DNA from: Alkalilimnicola ehrlichii
Lineage (GTDB): Bacteria; Pseudomonadota; Gammaproteobacteria; Nitrococcales; AK92
Direction of reading: 5' to 3'
Assembly: GCF_003399765.1 (NCBI RefSeq)
Contig: NZ_NFZV01000003.1
Location: 1-64,000, forward strand
Length of the DNA: 64,000 nt
Positions 45,235-54,976 of the stretch are shown here, piece by piece. Numbering within the stretch: the stretch's first letter is position 1; every line of letters begins with the position of its first letter. A program made the translations under genes and the position numbers. Below the pieces are notes generated by a model. It made no database searches, was not told the DNA's origin, and saw only the letters and a list, made by a program, of their open reading frames with translations.

Positions 45235-46001
45235 TCACAGCGTGGAGATCTCCTTCATCTGAGATTCAATCCACTCCTCTACTAAGTGGTTGATTTCTTT
45301 TGGCTTCTTTCCATTTGCATCGATCGGCGGCCCAATTCTCAAGGTGATCGTTCCGGGGCGTTTAACGAATTGCCGTCTGCCCCAGAATTCGCCGGCATTA
45401 TGTGCCACCGGGATCACTTTCGCGCCGCTCCGGGTAGCAAGAAAAGCCCCTGCCGGGTGGTAATGGCCTCGTTCGCCGGGCGCGACCCGCGTTCCCTCAG
45501 GAAAGATTACTACCCAACGCCCTTGATTCAGCCGCTCCTTGCCTCGCTGTACGATCTGCCGTACGGCTTCGGAGTGGCTGCTGCGGTCGATGGGGATCGG
45601 ATCGAGCAAGGCGAGCGCCCAGCCGAACAGCGGAATTCGCATCAGCTCCCGCTTCAATACCCAACTCTGGGGCACAAAAATCTGCTCCAGCGCCATCGTC
45701 TCCCACGTCGACTGGTGTTTACACATGACGATGCCCGGCTCGTTGGGAAGGTGCTCGCCTCCCTCGACCCGGTAGTCCAACCCGCAGGTGACCTTTAGCC
45801 ACCACAAGTTGAAGTTGCACCATTGGGTAATAAACCAGTACCGAAAACGATACGGAAAGGGAAACGTAAACAGGCTCAAGATCGCCCAAAAAAAGTGAAG
45901 ACGATCATGCCCGCGGACTGTAGACAAGAGCCTATGAAGGCAATCGGGTAACAGTGACGAAAACCAACTTTGGTCGCTTTACTGGATGTGCTTAGATTCA
46001 T
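45235..46001 (-). CDS. 1-acyl-sn-glycerol-3-phosphate acyltransferase, frameshifted
   Basis: This membrane-bound PlsC-family enzyme makes phosphatidic acid from lysophosphatidic acid. The acceptor motif is KHQSTWE, an HX4E variant of HX4D. The phosphate-binding motif is VIFPEGTRVAPGE. The start is at ATG 46001, overlapping the gmhB stop (ATGA). The T7 run on the minus strand (45888-45894) lacks one T: the leader MNLSTSSKATK...GMIVFTFF then continues WAILSLFTFPFPYRFRYW in the next frame. The uninterrupted frame from TTG 45927 lacks the hydrophobic N-terminus. It follows gmhB. Confidence 0.85.
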
Positions 46002-46576
46002 GATTGAGATTCCATCTCGAACACAAGCCGCCCTGCGGCTTCCGCTAGGTCGGCATAAACTTCCTTGGGTGGCGCCCCTCCATCCTTCAGCGTGCGCAGC
46101 CCTTTTCCGGTACGAACCAAAATAGGTCTACCCCCTACGGCTTCCGCAGCTTCAAGATCCCGCCGCGAATCGCCAATGATAGGGACACCCTCTAGCGTAC
46201 ATGCGAAGTCTTCCGAAATCTGCTCTAAGAGCCCTGTACGAGGCTTGCGACAATGGCAATTGTCTTTTGGCCCATGCGGACAGACATAAATTCCGCTGAG
46301 CTTGCCTCCCTGTGCTGCCAGCTCGCGGGCGAGCTTTTCATGCATGGCGGAGAGCATAGCTTCATCGAACAAGCCCCGAGCGATGCCGGATTGATTAGTA
46401 AACACTACAATACGAAAGCCCGCCCGGTTGAGCCGAGCGATAGCCTCCAAACTCCCCGGCAGAGCAACCCACTCTGCCGGAGACTTGATATAGGCATCGC
46501 TATCGGCGTTGATCACTCCATCGCGATCGAGTACGACGAGCCGCTCCCCAGGCTTAGCTGGGGAGTCTTGATACAT
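45998..46576 (-). CDS. gmhB: D-glycero-beta-D-manno-heptose 1,7-bisphosphate 7-phosphatase
   Basis: The 192-residue HAD phosphatase works in ADP-heptose synthesis for lipopolysaccharide core. Motif I is LVVLDRDGVINAD with the nucleophilic Asp, motif II VFTNQSGIARG, and the Zn-binding loop CPHGPKDNCHCRKP. Motif IV is IGDSRRDLEAAEAVGG. The start overlaps the glyS stop by 23 bases and the stop overlaps the plsC start, so glyQ-glyS-gmhB-plsC reads as one operon. Confidence 0.95.
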   Translation of the reverse strand: MYQDSPAKPGERLVVLDRDGVINADSDAYIKSPAEWVALPGSLEAIARLNRAGFRIVVFTNQSGIARGLFDEAMLSAMHEKLARELAAQGGKLSGIYVCPHGPKDNCHCRKPRTGLLEQISEDFACTLEGVPIIGDSRRDLEAAEAVGGRPILVRTGKGLRTLKDGGAPPKEVYADLAEAAGRLVFEMESQS

Positions 46577-48631
46577 CGGCCGTCTCCATAAACAAGGTAG
46601 AAATATCGCTCAGCAGGCGTAGCCGATTGCCCTGTATCGAAGGATCTTCCGCCATCACCAGGACGTGCTCGAAGAACTCGTCGACCGGCTCCCGCAGCGC
46701 CGCGAGCTTCGCCAAGGCCATGGTGTAGTCGCGATTATCGAGTAAGGGTCGCACTTCGCCCCCGACCTTCTGGACCGCCGCGGCGAGCGTTTGCTCCTGC
46801 GAGTCTTGTAACAGTTTGGGATCGACTTTATCCGGTAACGGCGCCTCGTTTTTGCGCAGAATGTTGCGGATACGTTTGTTAGCAGCCGCTAAGCTGCTAG
46901 CTTCCGGTAGTGTCACAAACTCGCGGCAGGCGCTGATCCGCCGATGGAAATCGACCGGCCGAGTGGGTCGGCAGGCGGCTACCGCGTCGAACAGCTCCGC
47001 CGCATAACCTTGGCCTTGGTAGTAATAGCGTAAGCGCTCCAAGCAGAAGTCGTAGACGGCATTAGCCTGTTGGTCGGGGTTTAACGCTGACGGTAGATGG
47101 AGTGCCGCTTGTTCAAGCAGCCAGGCCAGATCCAAGTCGATGTCGCCCTCGATCAACGTGCGCAGCAAGCCTAACGCTGCGCGGCGCAATGCAAATGGGT
47201 CTTTATCGCCAGAGGGTGCTTTGCCGACGGCAAAAATAGCCACTAGCGTGTCCGCTCGTTCGGCAACAGCGAGTACTTTGCCTAGCGCACTGGGCGCGAT
47301 GGCATCGCCTGCAAAGCGGGGCATGTACTGCTCGTCGAGCGCATCGGCTACCGCTACCGGCTCGCCGTCGTGCAGCGCATAGTAGCGCCCCATAATCCCC
47401 TGCAGCTCAGGAAACTCGCCGACCATTTCCGTTGCGAGATCGCAGCGTCCGAGCCAGGCGGCCCGTTCCGCCTGCGCGGCGTTCAGGCCGAGTACTTCCG
47501 CTACTGCCGATGCGAGCGAGGCCACCCGCCGCGATTTCTCGTAAACGCTGCCTAGCTTGGTTTGGTAAACGACATTCTTAAGTCCGTTAAGCCGTGTCTC
47601 CAGCGCTTGTTTACGATCCTGATTCCAAAAGAACGCCGCATCGGCCAACCGTGGTCGAATAACCCGCTCGTTACCGGCCTTGACCGACTCCGGATTGCGG
47701 CTGTCGATATTGGCAATGGCGATAAAACTAGGCAGTAAAGCTCCGCTTTGATCGCGTAGCGGGAAGTACTTTTGATGCTCCTGCATACTCGAGATCAGCG
47801 CCTCGGACGGCACGTCGAGGAAGCGCTCGTCAAAACGGCCGACTACAGGAACAGGCCACTCGACGAGGGCGGTGACCTCGTCTAACAGATCCGAATCGAT
47901 GACCGGTACCGCGTTGGCCGCTCGCGCGGCTTGCTCGACCTGTTCGCGGACGAGGGTCTTCCGCCGCTGGAAGTCGGCAATCACATGCCCTTCGCTCTCC
48001 AGCCGCTGCAAGTACTCCGCGGGGGTGGCCAATTCCATGGGGTCCGGGCGATGAAAACGATGGCCCCGGGTTGCGCGACCTGCCTTCACGCCGAGAAGCT
48101 CGGCGTCGATAACTTCTTCGCCGAACAATAAGACAAGCCAGTGCACCGGCCGAACAAAGTTCGCACTGCCCGCCCCCATCGCATCCGCTTGGGAATCGGC
48201 AGCCGACTTAGGGCCTGTGCGACGATTTCCGGTACTAATGCCGACGTGGCTTGCCCTTTCTGCTCGCCTCGATAGACAAGCCAAGCACCTTGCTCGGTTT
48301 CCAAGGTGCTTAAGGCGTCCAGCTCCACACCGCAGGAGCGTGCAAAACCAAGTGCGGCTTTCGTGGGCTTTCCTTCTTGGTCGTACGCTGCGTTAAGCGC
48401 CGGGCCTTTGCGCTCCAACGCGCGGTCGGGTTGCTTCTCCGCAACTTTGCTGAGCAGAATCGCCAACCGTCGCGGGCTTGCGTAAGCCTTGGCATCCGTA
48501 AAGCCGATGTCGGCATCTTGCAACTGCTTAACGACTTCCTCGCAAAACGCTTCGCTAAGCTTCCGTAGCGCTTTCGGAGGGAGTTCCTCGGTACCGAGTT
48601 CGATTAGTAAATCGCGAGGGGTGTTAGTCAT
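46554..48631 (-). CDS. glyS: Glycine--tRNA ligase beta subunit, frameshifted
   Basis: This is the large subunit of the alpha2beta2 glycyl-tRNA synthetase. It starts [25 protein letters not shown] at 48631, overlapping the glyQ stop by 8 bases. The run of five G on the minus strand (48173-48177) lacks one [10 protein letters not shown] then continues [22 protein letters not shown] in the next frame. Later conserved segments include [26 protein letters not shown] and a C-terminal anticodon-binding domain. Corrected length is about 692 residues, normal for GlyS. An essential gene broken by a homopolymer deletion argues for sequencing error. Confidence 0.94.
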
Positions 48632-49526
48632 GACGAGCCTCCTCGGCGCTAGCCAGCATGGGGAAACCGAGCGCCTCACGGCGCGCGAAGTAGGCTTCCG
48701 CTACCGCACGAGCCAATGCGCGGACTCTTAGAATGTAGCCTTGTCGCTCCGTTACCGAGATCGCGCGGCGCGCATCCAAAAGGTTAAAGGTGTGGGAGGC
48801 TTTTAACACCATCTCGTACGCTGGCAGCGGCAGCCCCGCTTCGATCAGCCGTTGGCTTTCGCGCTCGCAGGTGGAGAACCAATCGAACAGGCTCGCCGTA
48901 TCGGCGTGTTCGAAGTTATAGGCGGACATTTCGACTTCGTTCTGTTTGAACACATCGCCATAGGTGACAATACCGTTAGGGCCTTCCGTCCAAACTAGAT
49001 CGAAAATACTTTCCACGCCCTGGATGTACATAGCGAGCCGTTCCAGGCCATAGGTGATCTCCCCCATGACGGGATCGCAGTCCAGTCCGCCGACTTGTTG
49101 GAAATAGGTAAACTGAGTGACCTCCATTCCGTTTAGCCAGACTTCCCAGCCTAGCCCCCACGCCCCTAACGTCGGCGACTCCCAATTATCCTCGACAAAG
49201 CGGATATCGTGCTCAAGCGGATCGAATCCGAGTCGGCGCAGGGATCCAAGGTACAGTTCTTGGATTTCCAGCGGCGAGGGCTTGAGCACCACCTGAAACT
49301 GGTAATAGTGCTGCCCGCGGTTGGGGTTTTCTCCGTAACGGCCATCCGTGGGGCGCCGCGACGGTTGTACGTAAGCGGCATTCCAGGGCTCAGGGCCGAT
49401 AGCCCGTAAAAACGTTGCCGGGTGAAAAGTACCGGCGCCTACTTCCATATCCAACGGTTGGAGTATGACGCAGCCTTGTTCGGCCCAGTAGTTCTGAAGC
49501 TCAAGGATGAGCTGCTGAAAGCTCAT
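48624..49526 (-). CDS. glyQ: Glycine--tRNA ligase alpha subunit
   Basis: The 300-residue catalytic class II subunit starts [48 protein letters not shown]. It has [36 protein letters not shown] and [20 protein letters not shown], all highly conserved. ATG 49526 aligns with known GlyQ starts; the upstream frame to 49574 does not. The ribosome site is weak (GGAAAAG). The upstream region carries a DnaA-box cluster. Confidence 0.97.
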   Translation of the reverse strand: MSFQQLILELQNYWAEQGCVILQPLDMEVGAGTFHPATFLRAIGPEPWNAAYVQPSRRPTDGRYGENPNRGQHYYQFQVVLKPSPLEIQELYLGSLRRLGFDPLEHDIRFVEDNWESPTLGAWGLGWEVWLNGMEVTQFTYFQQVGGLDCDPVMGEITYGLERLAMYIQGVESIFDLVWTEGPNGIVTYGDVFKQNEVEMSAYNFEHADTASLFDWFSTCERESQRLIEAGLPLPAYEMVLKASHTFNLLDARRAISVTERQGYILRVRALARAVAEAYFARREALGFPMLASAEEARHD

Positions 49527-49584
49527 CGCTTTTCCGCTTTGTCTCGTTGCAGGCAAAACCGCCCCCTTTGGCACGCTGGTTCTC

Positions 49585-49631
49585 TGTGGATAAGCTGTCT
49601 CTTATCCACAGATGATGGCTGTTTATCCCCA
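49585..49631. promoter_or_regulatory. Cluster of three DnaA boxes upstream of glyQ
   Basis: TGTGGATAA (49585-49593) and TTATCCACA (49602-49610) are perfect 9-mers. They form an 11-bp inverted repeat, CTGTGGATAAG and CTTATCCACAG, with a 6-base centre. TTATCCCCA (49623-49631) is a third, near-perfect box. The cluster is 59 bases upstream of glyQ and about 9 kb from oriC. The rest of the 570-base gap (49527-50096) shows nothing recognisable. Confidence 0.7.
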
Positions 49632-50096
49632 CAGCTCGGTGACACCACTGCGACAGCGTCGGTTAAAGAGGCCGCAAGGTGTGCGTGACCGGCTGCAAAC
49701 TGGCGAAAAAGTATAGCCTGTCGGCACAACTCTATGTAAGGCCGGCCCTCGTGGCCGATTAGCTTTCGATTGACGGATGCAGATCCCACCCAGGCAACGA
49801 ACTTCTGAGACGGGACGCTAGCTCCTATCTGTTCCTATAAGCGGATCTGCCGAAACACTTCGTTCGGCCGGGTTTGGCGTAGGTATTTCAAGTCGTAAAC
49901 TGTGAGCCAGGGCGCATCTTGAATGCATGGAGCTGCGGCAAAACAGTTAGTTGCCGCTAAAGTTAATAAAGAACTTAGGGAAAGCCCTGGATTCTCCTCA
50001 AGCCTGCCGGATTGCTTGGTAACAAGGTGCGCTTCGCAGCCGGCAGAGGGGAAGGGACATCAGCGTTCGCTTAGCACTGAGCTGGGGAGGTGTACG

Positions 50097-50669
50097 ATGG
50101 CCGAGCTCATTCTGGAACCAACCGCTAAGGCCGCCTGGCAGCGTCTGGTCAAAGAAGCGGCTGTGCGATCCAGCCGCGACCTCGACGAGGCCAAGGAGAG
50201 CTATCTGGTCTTTCTCCTAATGCGTTACCTACAGCGACCGGATCTGGTGCGTAGTATTCTGGCATTGCGGTTTCTGCATGCTAGCCTTGCGAATCGTCGC
50301 GAACGTGGCGAGGGGATGCAGGAAGTTGGCGATCAGTGTTTGATTTACGCCGGCCTGTTTCCGGAGCAGGCGCGGCGGCGCCGAGTTAAGGTAAGCTATT
50401 TTATCGATCTGGGCCAAGCTGCCTACGGCGTGGTATCGGAAACCGCCAGTCTTGCTTACGCCCGCTTGTACTCCGACCTTGCCGAAGCCTTCGTACCTTT
50501 GACCGATGTCCTACGTGCCATGCGTACCGATAAACAAAATAATACCTTGTACGACGTCCTTCTAGCCGCCGAGCATTGGGAAGATACGGGTAGTCGCGCC
50601 GCGTTTGAGGAACTCGCTCGCTTAACGGACGGTCTACCGATACGGGACTCCTCGGGCCGTCGTCATTAA
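50097..50669 (+). CDS. Conserved hypothetical helical protein
   Basis: The 190-residue soluble, mostly helical protein has no recognised motif. It begins MAELILEPTAKAAWQRLVKEAAVRSSRDLDEAKESYLVFLLMRYLQRPDL and ends SRAAFEELARLTDGLPIRDSSGRRH. ATG 50097 has a strong GGGGAGG ribosome site 7 bases upstream, so the longer frame from 49923 is unlikely. It stands alone, divergent from glyQ. Its composition resembles that of its neighbours, giving no sign of transfer. No function is proposed. Confidence 0.75.
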   Translation: MAELILEPTAKAAWQRLVKEAAVRSSRDLDEAKESYLVFLLMRYLQRPDLVRSILALRFLHASLANRRERGEGMQEVGDQCLIYAGLFPEQARRRRVKVSYFIDLGQAAYGVVSETASLAYARLYSDLAEAFVPLTDVLRAMRTDKQNNTLYDVLLAAEHWEDTGSRAAFEELARLTDGLPIRDSSGRRH

Positions 50670-50860
50670 GGAAGTACAGAACGATTCCCTGACGCCTCTG
50701 CGGATGTGCGCTGGTTTGGCCGTTCCGCTTGGCTATCGAATGGCTTTGTATATGCTGCACCGTACCAATGTTGGGTTAGGTATCGCAGGGCGTATGTTTT
50801 CGGGCGAGTAGCTATTTTTCCCTTTGCAGTAAGCCTAATCGATTGAATGTGCGGATCTTC

Positions 50861-50890
50861 CTGAAAAAACCGGGGACGATCTGATATACT
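50861..50890 (+). promoter_or_regulatory. Sigma-70-like promoter before the PP-loop gene
   Basis: CTGAAA (50861-50866), an 18-base spacer, and TATACT (50885-50890) preceded by TGA lie 42 bases before ATG 50932. Confidence 0.45.
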
Positions 50891-50931
50891 CCCCGCCTTT
50901 TTTCAGTGACCCGGAATGTAATGGTGACGTC

Positions 50932-51977
50932 ATGAGCGAACCCCGTAAGGCTGTAGCATTGATTTCTGGTGGCCTGGATTCGATGCTGGCCGCAAAAGCG
51001 GTGCTCGAGCAGGGTGTACATGTTGAAGGTATTAACTTCTACACCGGCTTTGCGTCGAAGGCCACACTCACGCCATTCGTAAGCGCGATCGCGAGCGACA
51101 GAAGCGAAATAATGCGTTATGGGTCGCCGAGCAGCTAGGTATTAAACTGCACATCATCGATGTCGTTGAAGAATACAAGGACATCGTGATTAATCCGAAG
51201 CACGGTTATGGTGCGAATTTGAATCCGTGTTTGGACTGCAAAGGGTTTATGGTGACCCGCGCCAAGCAGTGGATGGAAGAGAACGGTTTCGATTTTATCA
51301 TTACCGGCGAAGTTATTGGCCAAAGGCCAATGTCTCAGCGCAAGGACACGATGCCGGTGATCGCTAAAGAGTCCGGCGCTGGCGAGCGCCTGTTGCGTCC
51401 GTTGTGCGCGCAGTTATTGCCGCCGACCCTGCCGGAACAGGAAGGTTGGGTCGATCGGGAGAAGCTGTTCGATTTCAATGGGCGTAGCCGTAAGCCGCAG
51501 ATCGAATTGGCCGGGCGCTGGGGCTTTGAGGAGTGGTCGCAGCCGGCCGGCGGTTGCTGCTTTCTAACTAATCCGCAATACTCGAAAAAGTTGGCCGACC
51601 TATGGGAAGCGCGCGGCGAGCGGCGCTACGAGCTCGACGACATCATGTTGCTCAAGATCGGCCGGCATCTGAGGCCTCGCCCCCACTTTAAGCTCATTAT
51701 TGCTCGCGAGGAAGGCGAGAACCGCTTCCTACAAGGTTATCGAAAGCAGTTTACCCACCTCCAAACTGTTAGCCACGGCGGGCCTTTAGTCTTGGTTGAT
51801 GGTAGCTTAGAGGGTGACGACGAGGAGTTGGCCGCGCAATTGACGGCGCGCTTTAGCCAAGGTAGGGAGGCCGAGAGCGTACGGGTTAGCGTGACGCGAA
51901 CCGACGGTACTAGCCGCGAATTCGATGTTAAGCCTTTCGCGCCTAGCGAAGTAAGACAAGAGTGGTACGTTGCTTAG
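50932..51977 (+). CDS. PP-loop ATPase with C-terminal NFACT-R (DUF814) domain, frameshifted
   Basis: The N-terminal PP-loop is VALISGGLDSMLAAKAVLEQG, as in tRNA thiolases of the MnmA/ThiI type. A CxxC lies in NPCLDCKGFMVTRAKQWM, and the nucleotide-binding partner motif is FIITGEVIGQRPMSQRKDTM. The C-terminal domain (LKIGRHLRPRPHFKLIIAREEGENRFLQGY) matches NFACT-R. One base is missing near 51059-51063: inserting one G joins FYTGFASKG to HTHAIRKRDRERQKRNNALWVAEQLGIKLHIIDVVEEYKDIV. Corrected length is about 348 residues. It is followed 35 bases later by tusA. A role in sulfur transfer to tRNA or another substrate is inferred, not shown. Confidence 0.82.
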
Positions 51978-52012
51978 GCTGGCGGCTGACCGCAACTGAG
52001 AGAGCTACGACG

Positions 52013-52240
52013 ATGGCGCATTATGTTTTAGATGTGAAAGGATTGCTTTGCCCGATGCCTGTGATCCGCTTGGGCGAGCAGGCCAAGCAGCTTACCGCCG
52101 GCGACACGGTAGAAATGCATGCTACGGATCCCGGGGTTAAAGCCGATATTCCGGCCTGGTGCCGCGTTCACGGTCATACGGTTATCGAAGAGCAAGACGA
52201 TGGCGATTTGATTTGTATGGTCATCGAAATCGGCGAGTAA
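52013..52240 (+). CDS. TusA-family sulfurtransferase
   Basis: The 75-residue sulfur-carrier protein has the family CPxP motif in LDVKGLLCPMPVIRL, whose Cys carries the persulfide, and the downstream segment ATDPGVKADIPAWCRVHGH. It sits directly after the PP-loop/NFACT-R gene, suggesting the two work in one sulfur relay. ATG 52013 fits the usual start; the upstream frame is not conserved. Whether it is the orthologue of E. coli TusA for s2U is unclear. Confidence 0.92.
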   Translation: MAHYVLDVKGLLCPMPVIRLGEQAKQLTAGDTVEMHATDPGVKADIPAWCRVHGHTVIEEQDDGDLICMVIEIGE

Positions 52241-52362
52241 ACCGCTCCTTGCGCTTATTTCCTATCCTGTCGCGACCGGGACCTATTACCGGTCGCTTTG
52301 AACCAACCTCTGCCCTCTTCCAGCCTACGCTCTTGTGCTTGCCCCGTTAAGCACCATTTAAA

Positions 52363-52379
52363 TGACCTATATCGGTGCA
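52363..52379. promoter_or_regulatory. Weak NtrC-like site upstream of glnA
   Basis: TGACCT-ATATC-GGTGCA has one full half-site of the TGCACC-N5-GGTGCA consensus. Its centre is 30 bases from the better site at 52393-52409, close to three helical turns. Confidence 0.45.
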
Positions 52380-52392
52380 TAGACTGATTTAG

Positions 52393-52409
52393 TGCACCAT
52401 TAGCGTGCA
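52393..52409. promoter_or_regulatory. NtrC-binding site upstream of glnA
   Basis: TGCACC-ATTAG-CGTGCA matches TGCACC-N5-GGTGCA with one mismatch. It lies about 97 bases upstream of the predicted sigma-54 start, a normal enhancer distance. Confidence 0.6.
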
Positions 52410-52471
52410 ATTTTAGCGTGCGATTTTTTATTAACGCACCAAGAAAGCCCGCAACTGCTTGTTCTCACGCC

Positions 52472-52489
52472 CTGGCATGGTTCCTGCTA
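52472..52489 (+). promoter_or_regulatory. Sigma-54 promoter of glnA
   Basis: The stretch CTGGCATGGTTCCTGCTA has the invariant GG (52474-52475) and GC (52486-52487) exactly ten bases apart and close to TGGCACG-N4-TTGCA. Transcription would begin near 52498, 44 bases before the glnA ATG. Confidence 0.65.
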
Positions 52490-52541
52490 TAGCTAAGCGA
52501 CACATTTTTGGGCGACATACATTCGCATTGGAGGTCGAGAC

Positions 52542-53957
52542 ATGTCTCGCACAGCAGCAGACGTATTGAAGCTGATTAAAGAAGAGAACATTCAGTTCGT
52601 AGATTTTCGTTTCACCGATACCCGGGGTAAACAGCAGCACGTCACCGTGCCCGCCCACACGGTGGAAGAAGATACCTTTGAAAGCGGTAAGATGTTCGAT
52701 GGTTCCTCCATCTCCGGTTGGAAAGGCATCAACGAGTCCGACATGATCCTGATGCCGGATGCCTCCACCGCTGTGCTGGACCCGTTCTTCGACGAAGCTA
52801 CCCTCAACATTACTTGCGACGTTGTCGAGCCCAGCACCATGCAAGGCTATGAGCGCGACCCGCGCTCGGTCGCTAAGCGTGCCGAGGCTTACCTCAAGTC
52901 CACTGGTATTGGTGACACGGCCTTCTTCGGCCCGGAAAACGAATTCTTCGTTTTCGACGACGTACGTTGGGGTGCCGACATGAGCGGCAACTTCTACAAG
53001 ATCGATTCCGAAGAAGCCGGCTGGAATACCGAGAAAGTCTATTCCGACGGCAACATGGGACACCGGCCGAAAGTTAAAGGCGGTTACTTCCCGGTTCCGC
53101 CGGTCGACTCTCTGCACGACCTGCGTGCCGCTATGTGCCAAGCCATGGAAGAGATGGGGCTGAAGGTTGAAGTTCACCATCATGAAGTGGCGACTGCCGG
53201 TCAGTGCGAAATCGGCGTTCTGTTCAATACGCTGGTGAAGAAGGCGGACGAAGTACAGACCCTTAAGTATGTGGTTCATAACGTTGCCCACGCCTACGGC
53301 AAAACGGCGACCTTTATGCCGAAGCCGCTGGTCGGCGACAACGGTAACGGCATGCACGTGCACCAATCGATTTCCGACGAAGGTAAAAATACCTTCAGTG
53401 GCGATCTGTACGGTGGGCTGTCCGAAACCGCGCTGTACTACATCGGCGGTATCATGAAGCATGCCAAAGCGCTGAATGCTTTCACCAATGCGGCAACCAA
53501 CAGCTACAAGCGTTTGGTGCCCGGTTTCGAAGCGCCGGTGCTGCTGGCGTACTCGGCTCGCAACCGTTCGGCTTCCATCCGTGTGCCATATGTTTCGAAC
53601 CCGAAAGCACGTCGTATCGAGCTGCGTTTCCCGGACTCCACGGCTAACCCGTACCTGGCTTTCGCAGCCATGTTGATGGCGGGTCTGGACGGTATCCAGA
53701 ACAAGATCCACCCGGGCGATGCCATGGATAAGGACTTGTACGATCTGCCGCCGGAAGAAGAGAAAGACATCCCGAAAGTGGCGTTCTCGCTGGAAGAAGC
53801 CCTCAAGGCCCTGGACGAGGATCGCGAGTTCCTGACCGCTGGCGGTGTGTTCACCGACGACATGATCGACGCCTACATCGGGCTGAAGATGGAAGACGTG
53901 CAGCAGCTGCGGATGACCACGCACCCGTTAGAGTTCGATCTCTACTACAGCGTTTAA
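52542..53957 (+). CDS. glnA: Glutamine synthetase type I
   Basis: The 471-residue enzyme makes glutamine from glutamate and ammonia as a dodecamer. It starts [34 protein letters not shown] with GGAGG upstream. Conserved motifs are [20 protein letters not shown], the ATP region [27 protein letters not shown] and the adenylylation-loop tyrosine in [14 protein letters not shown]. That loop implies control by GlnE. The upstream sigma-54 promoter and NtrC sites, with ntrB and ntrC downstream, show nitrogen control. Confidence 0.98.
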   Translation: MSRTAADVLKLIKEENIQFVDFRFTDTRGKQQHVTVPAHTVEEDTFESGKMFDGSSISGWKGINESDMILMPDASTAVLDPFFDEATLNITCDVVEPSTMQGYERDPRSVAKRAEAYLKSTGIGDTAFFGPENEFFVFDDVRWGADMSGNFYKIDSEEAGWNTEKVYSDGNMGHRPKVKGGYFPVPPVDSLHDLRAAMCQAMEEMGLKVEVHHHEVATAGQCEIGVLFNTLVKKADEVQTLKYVVHNVAHAYGKTATFMPKPLVGDNGNGMHVHQSISDEGKNTFSGDLYGGLSETALYYIGGIMKHAKALNAFTNAATNSYKRLVPGFEAPVLLAYSARNRSASIRVPYVSNPKARRIELRFPDSTANPYLAFAAMLMAGLDGIQNKIHPGDAMDKDLYDLPPEEEKDIPKVAFSLEEALKALDEDREFLTAGGVFTDDMIDAYIGLKMEDVQQLRMTTHPLEFDLYYSV

Positions 53958-54005
53958 ATCCTACTTCCTCTCCTGGGGAGACCGTGCGGCCTCCCCAAAC
54001 TCCTT

Positions 54006-54042
54006 ACGCCGCGGCTTAATGTCGCGGCGTTCTTCTTTATCC
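54006..54042 (+). terminator. Intrinsic terminator after glnA
   Basis: ACGCCGCG pairs with CGCGGCGT around a 9-base loop and is followed by TTCTTCTTT. A second small hairpin (GGGGAG/CTCCCC) precedes it. Confidence 0.75.
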
Positions 54043-54085
54043 TTCTTGTGGGGCAGTCCGACTTGGACTACTCTTTATGCTCACT

Positions 54086-54621
54086 ATGGGACGAAAAAAT
54101 TACTTTGCCTTGCTGTTGTACCGCTCTTAGTCGGTACGACGGTATACACATGGACGGATGAGGAAGGCCGTACGCATTTTTCCGACGAGCCGCGCGAAGG
54201 CGCTCGGCAGATAGAAGTGGAACCGGCTCCCAGCGTGCCAAGCCTAGGTCGGCAGCCGCCGGAAGCCGAAGCGGTCCCCTGGCCCGAACAGCCACCTAAT
54301 GCTTTTCGGGGCTACGATACGTTTCGGATCGTTAGCCCTGCTCCGGAAGAGACGCTGCGCGACAATTTAGGGCAAGTTTCCGTTAGCGTCGTGCTCGACC
54401 CACCCTTGCAACCCGAGCATACCCTCTACATAGAAGTGAACGGCGAACCTTGGGGCGAAATGCCGACGACGCGTTCGACTCGCTTTACGCTTAGCGGCTT
54501 ACATCGCGGTGCGCAGACGTTGCGGTTGAGTATCGTCGATCAACGGGGGGAAGTCGTGGATACGGCGAGCACCACCTTTTACCTGCATCAAGCCTCGCGT
54601 TTAATCCAACCGTCGCGTTAG
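54086..54621 (+). CDS. DUF4124-type exported protein, frameshift in signal peptide
   Basis: The mature part begins TVYTWTDEEGRTHFSDEPREGARQIEV, the conserved DUF4124 segment, then a Pro/Glu-rich linker and a C-terminal beta domain (FRIVSPAPEETLRDNLGQVSVSVVLDPPLQPEHTLYIEVNG). The A6 run at 54094-54099 appears to lack one A: ATG GGA CGA then gives MGRKKLLCLAVVPLLVG, a proper signal peptide, joining the mature frame. The uninterrupted start at 54019 would lie over the glnA terminator. The function of the family is unknown. It sits between glnA and ntrB, as in many relatives. Confidence 0.78.
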
Positions 54622-54852
54622 TACGGATAACACCCCTTCATAGGGCGTGGCGGGATTAGGCAGCTAATAGCTGAGCGTCGCTTACGTGCGTTCCGGTTAG
54701 GTGCATCTTTCAGGCAATGGCGGCACCACCCTGGAAGGGCAGGCCCGTTTTCTTCGTCTGCGTACACGCTCGTACCGGCCGACCGTAAAACCTGCCCCGA
54801 ACGCGACACACGTCTTTAAATGCCTACTAAGGTGTCCTTTCTGCATTCCTTT

Positions 54853-54869
54853 TGCACTATGATGGTGCA
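54853..54869. promoter_or_regulatory. NtrC-like site upstream of ntrB
   Basis: TGCACT-ATGAT-GGTGCA matches the NtrC consensus with one mismatch. A TATACT -10-like element lies at 54879-54884, so bound NtrC could repress a sigma-70 promoter here. Apart from this and the next two sites, the gap 54622-55005 shows nothing. Confidence 0.5.
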
Positions 54870-54956
54870 TTGTTGCGCTATACTGGCCCAAGCTTTGCTC
54901 GCCCAATTTGCCTGATTTTTCCAATAGTCTTTATTCCGTAAGCACTTAGGCTAGCG

Positions 54957-54973
54957 TGCACTCTTGTACTGCA
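54957..54973. promoter_or_regulatory. Second NtrC-like palindrome upstream of ntrB
   Basis: TGCACTCTTGTACTGCA keeps the outer TGCA halves of the NtrC site but not the inner bases. Confidence 0.35.
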
Positions 54974-54976
54974 TAG

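Noticed and set aside
52431-53924. 497-codon minus-strand open frame opposite glnA
   Set aside because: It is antisense shadow of a perfectly conserved glutamine synthetase gene, with no ribosome site or motif.
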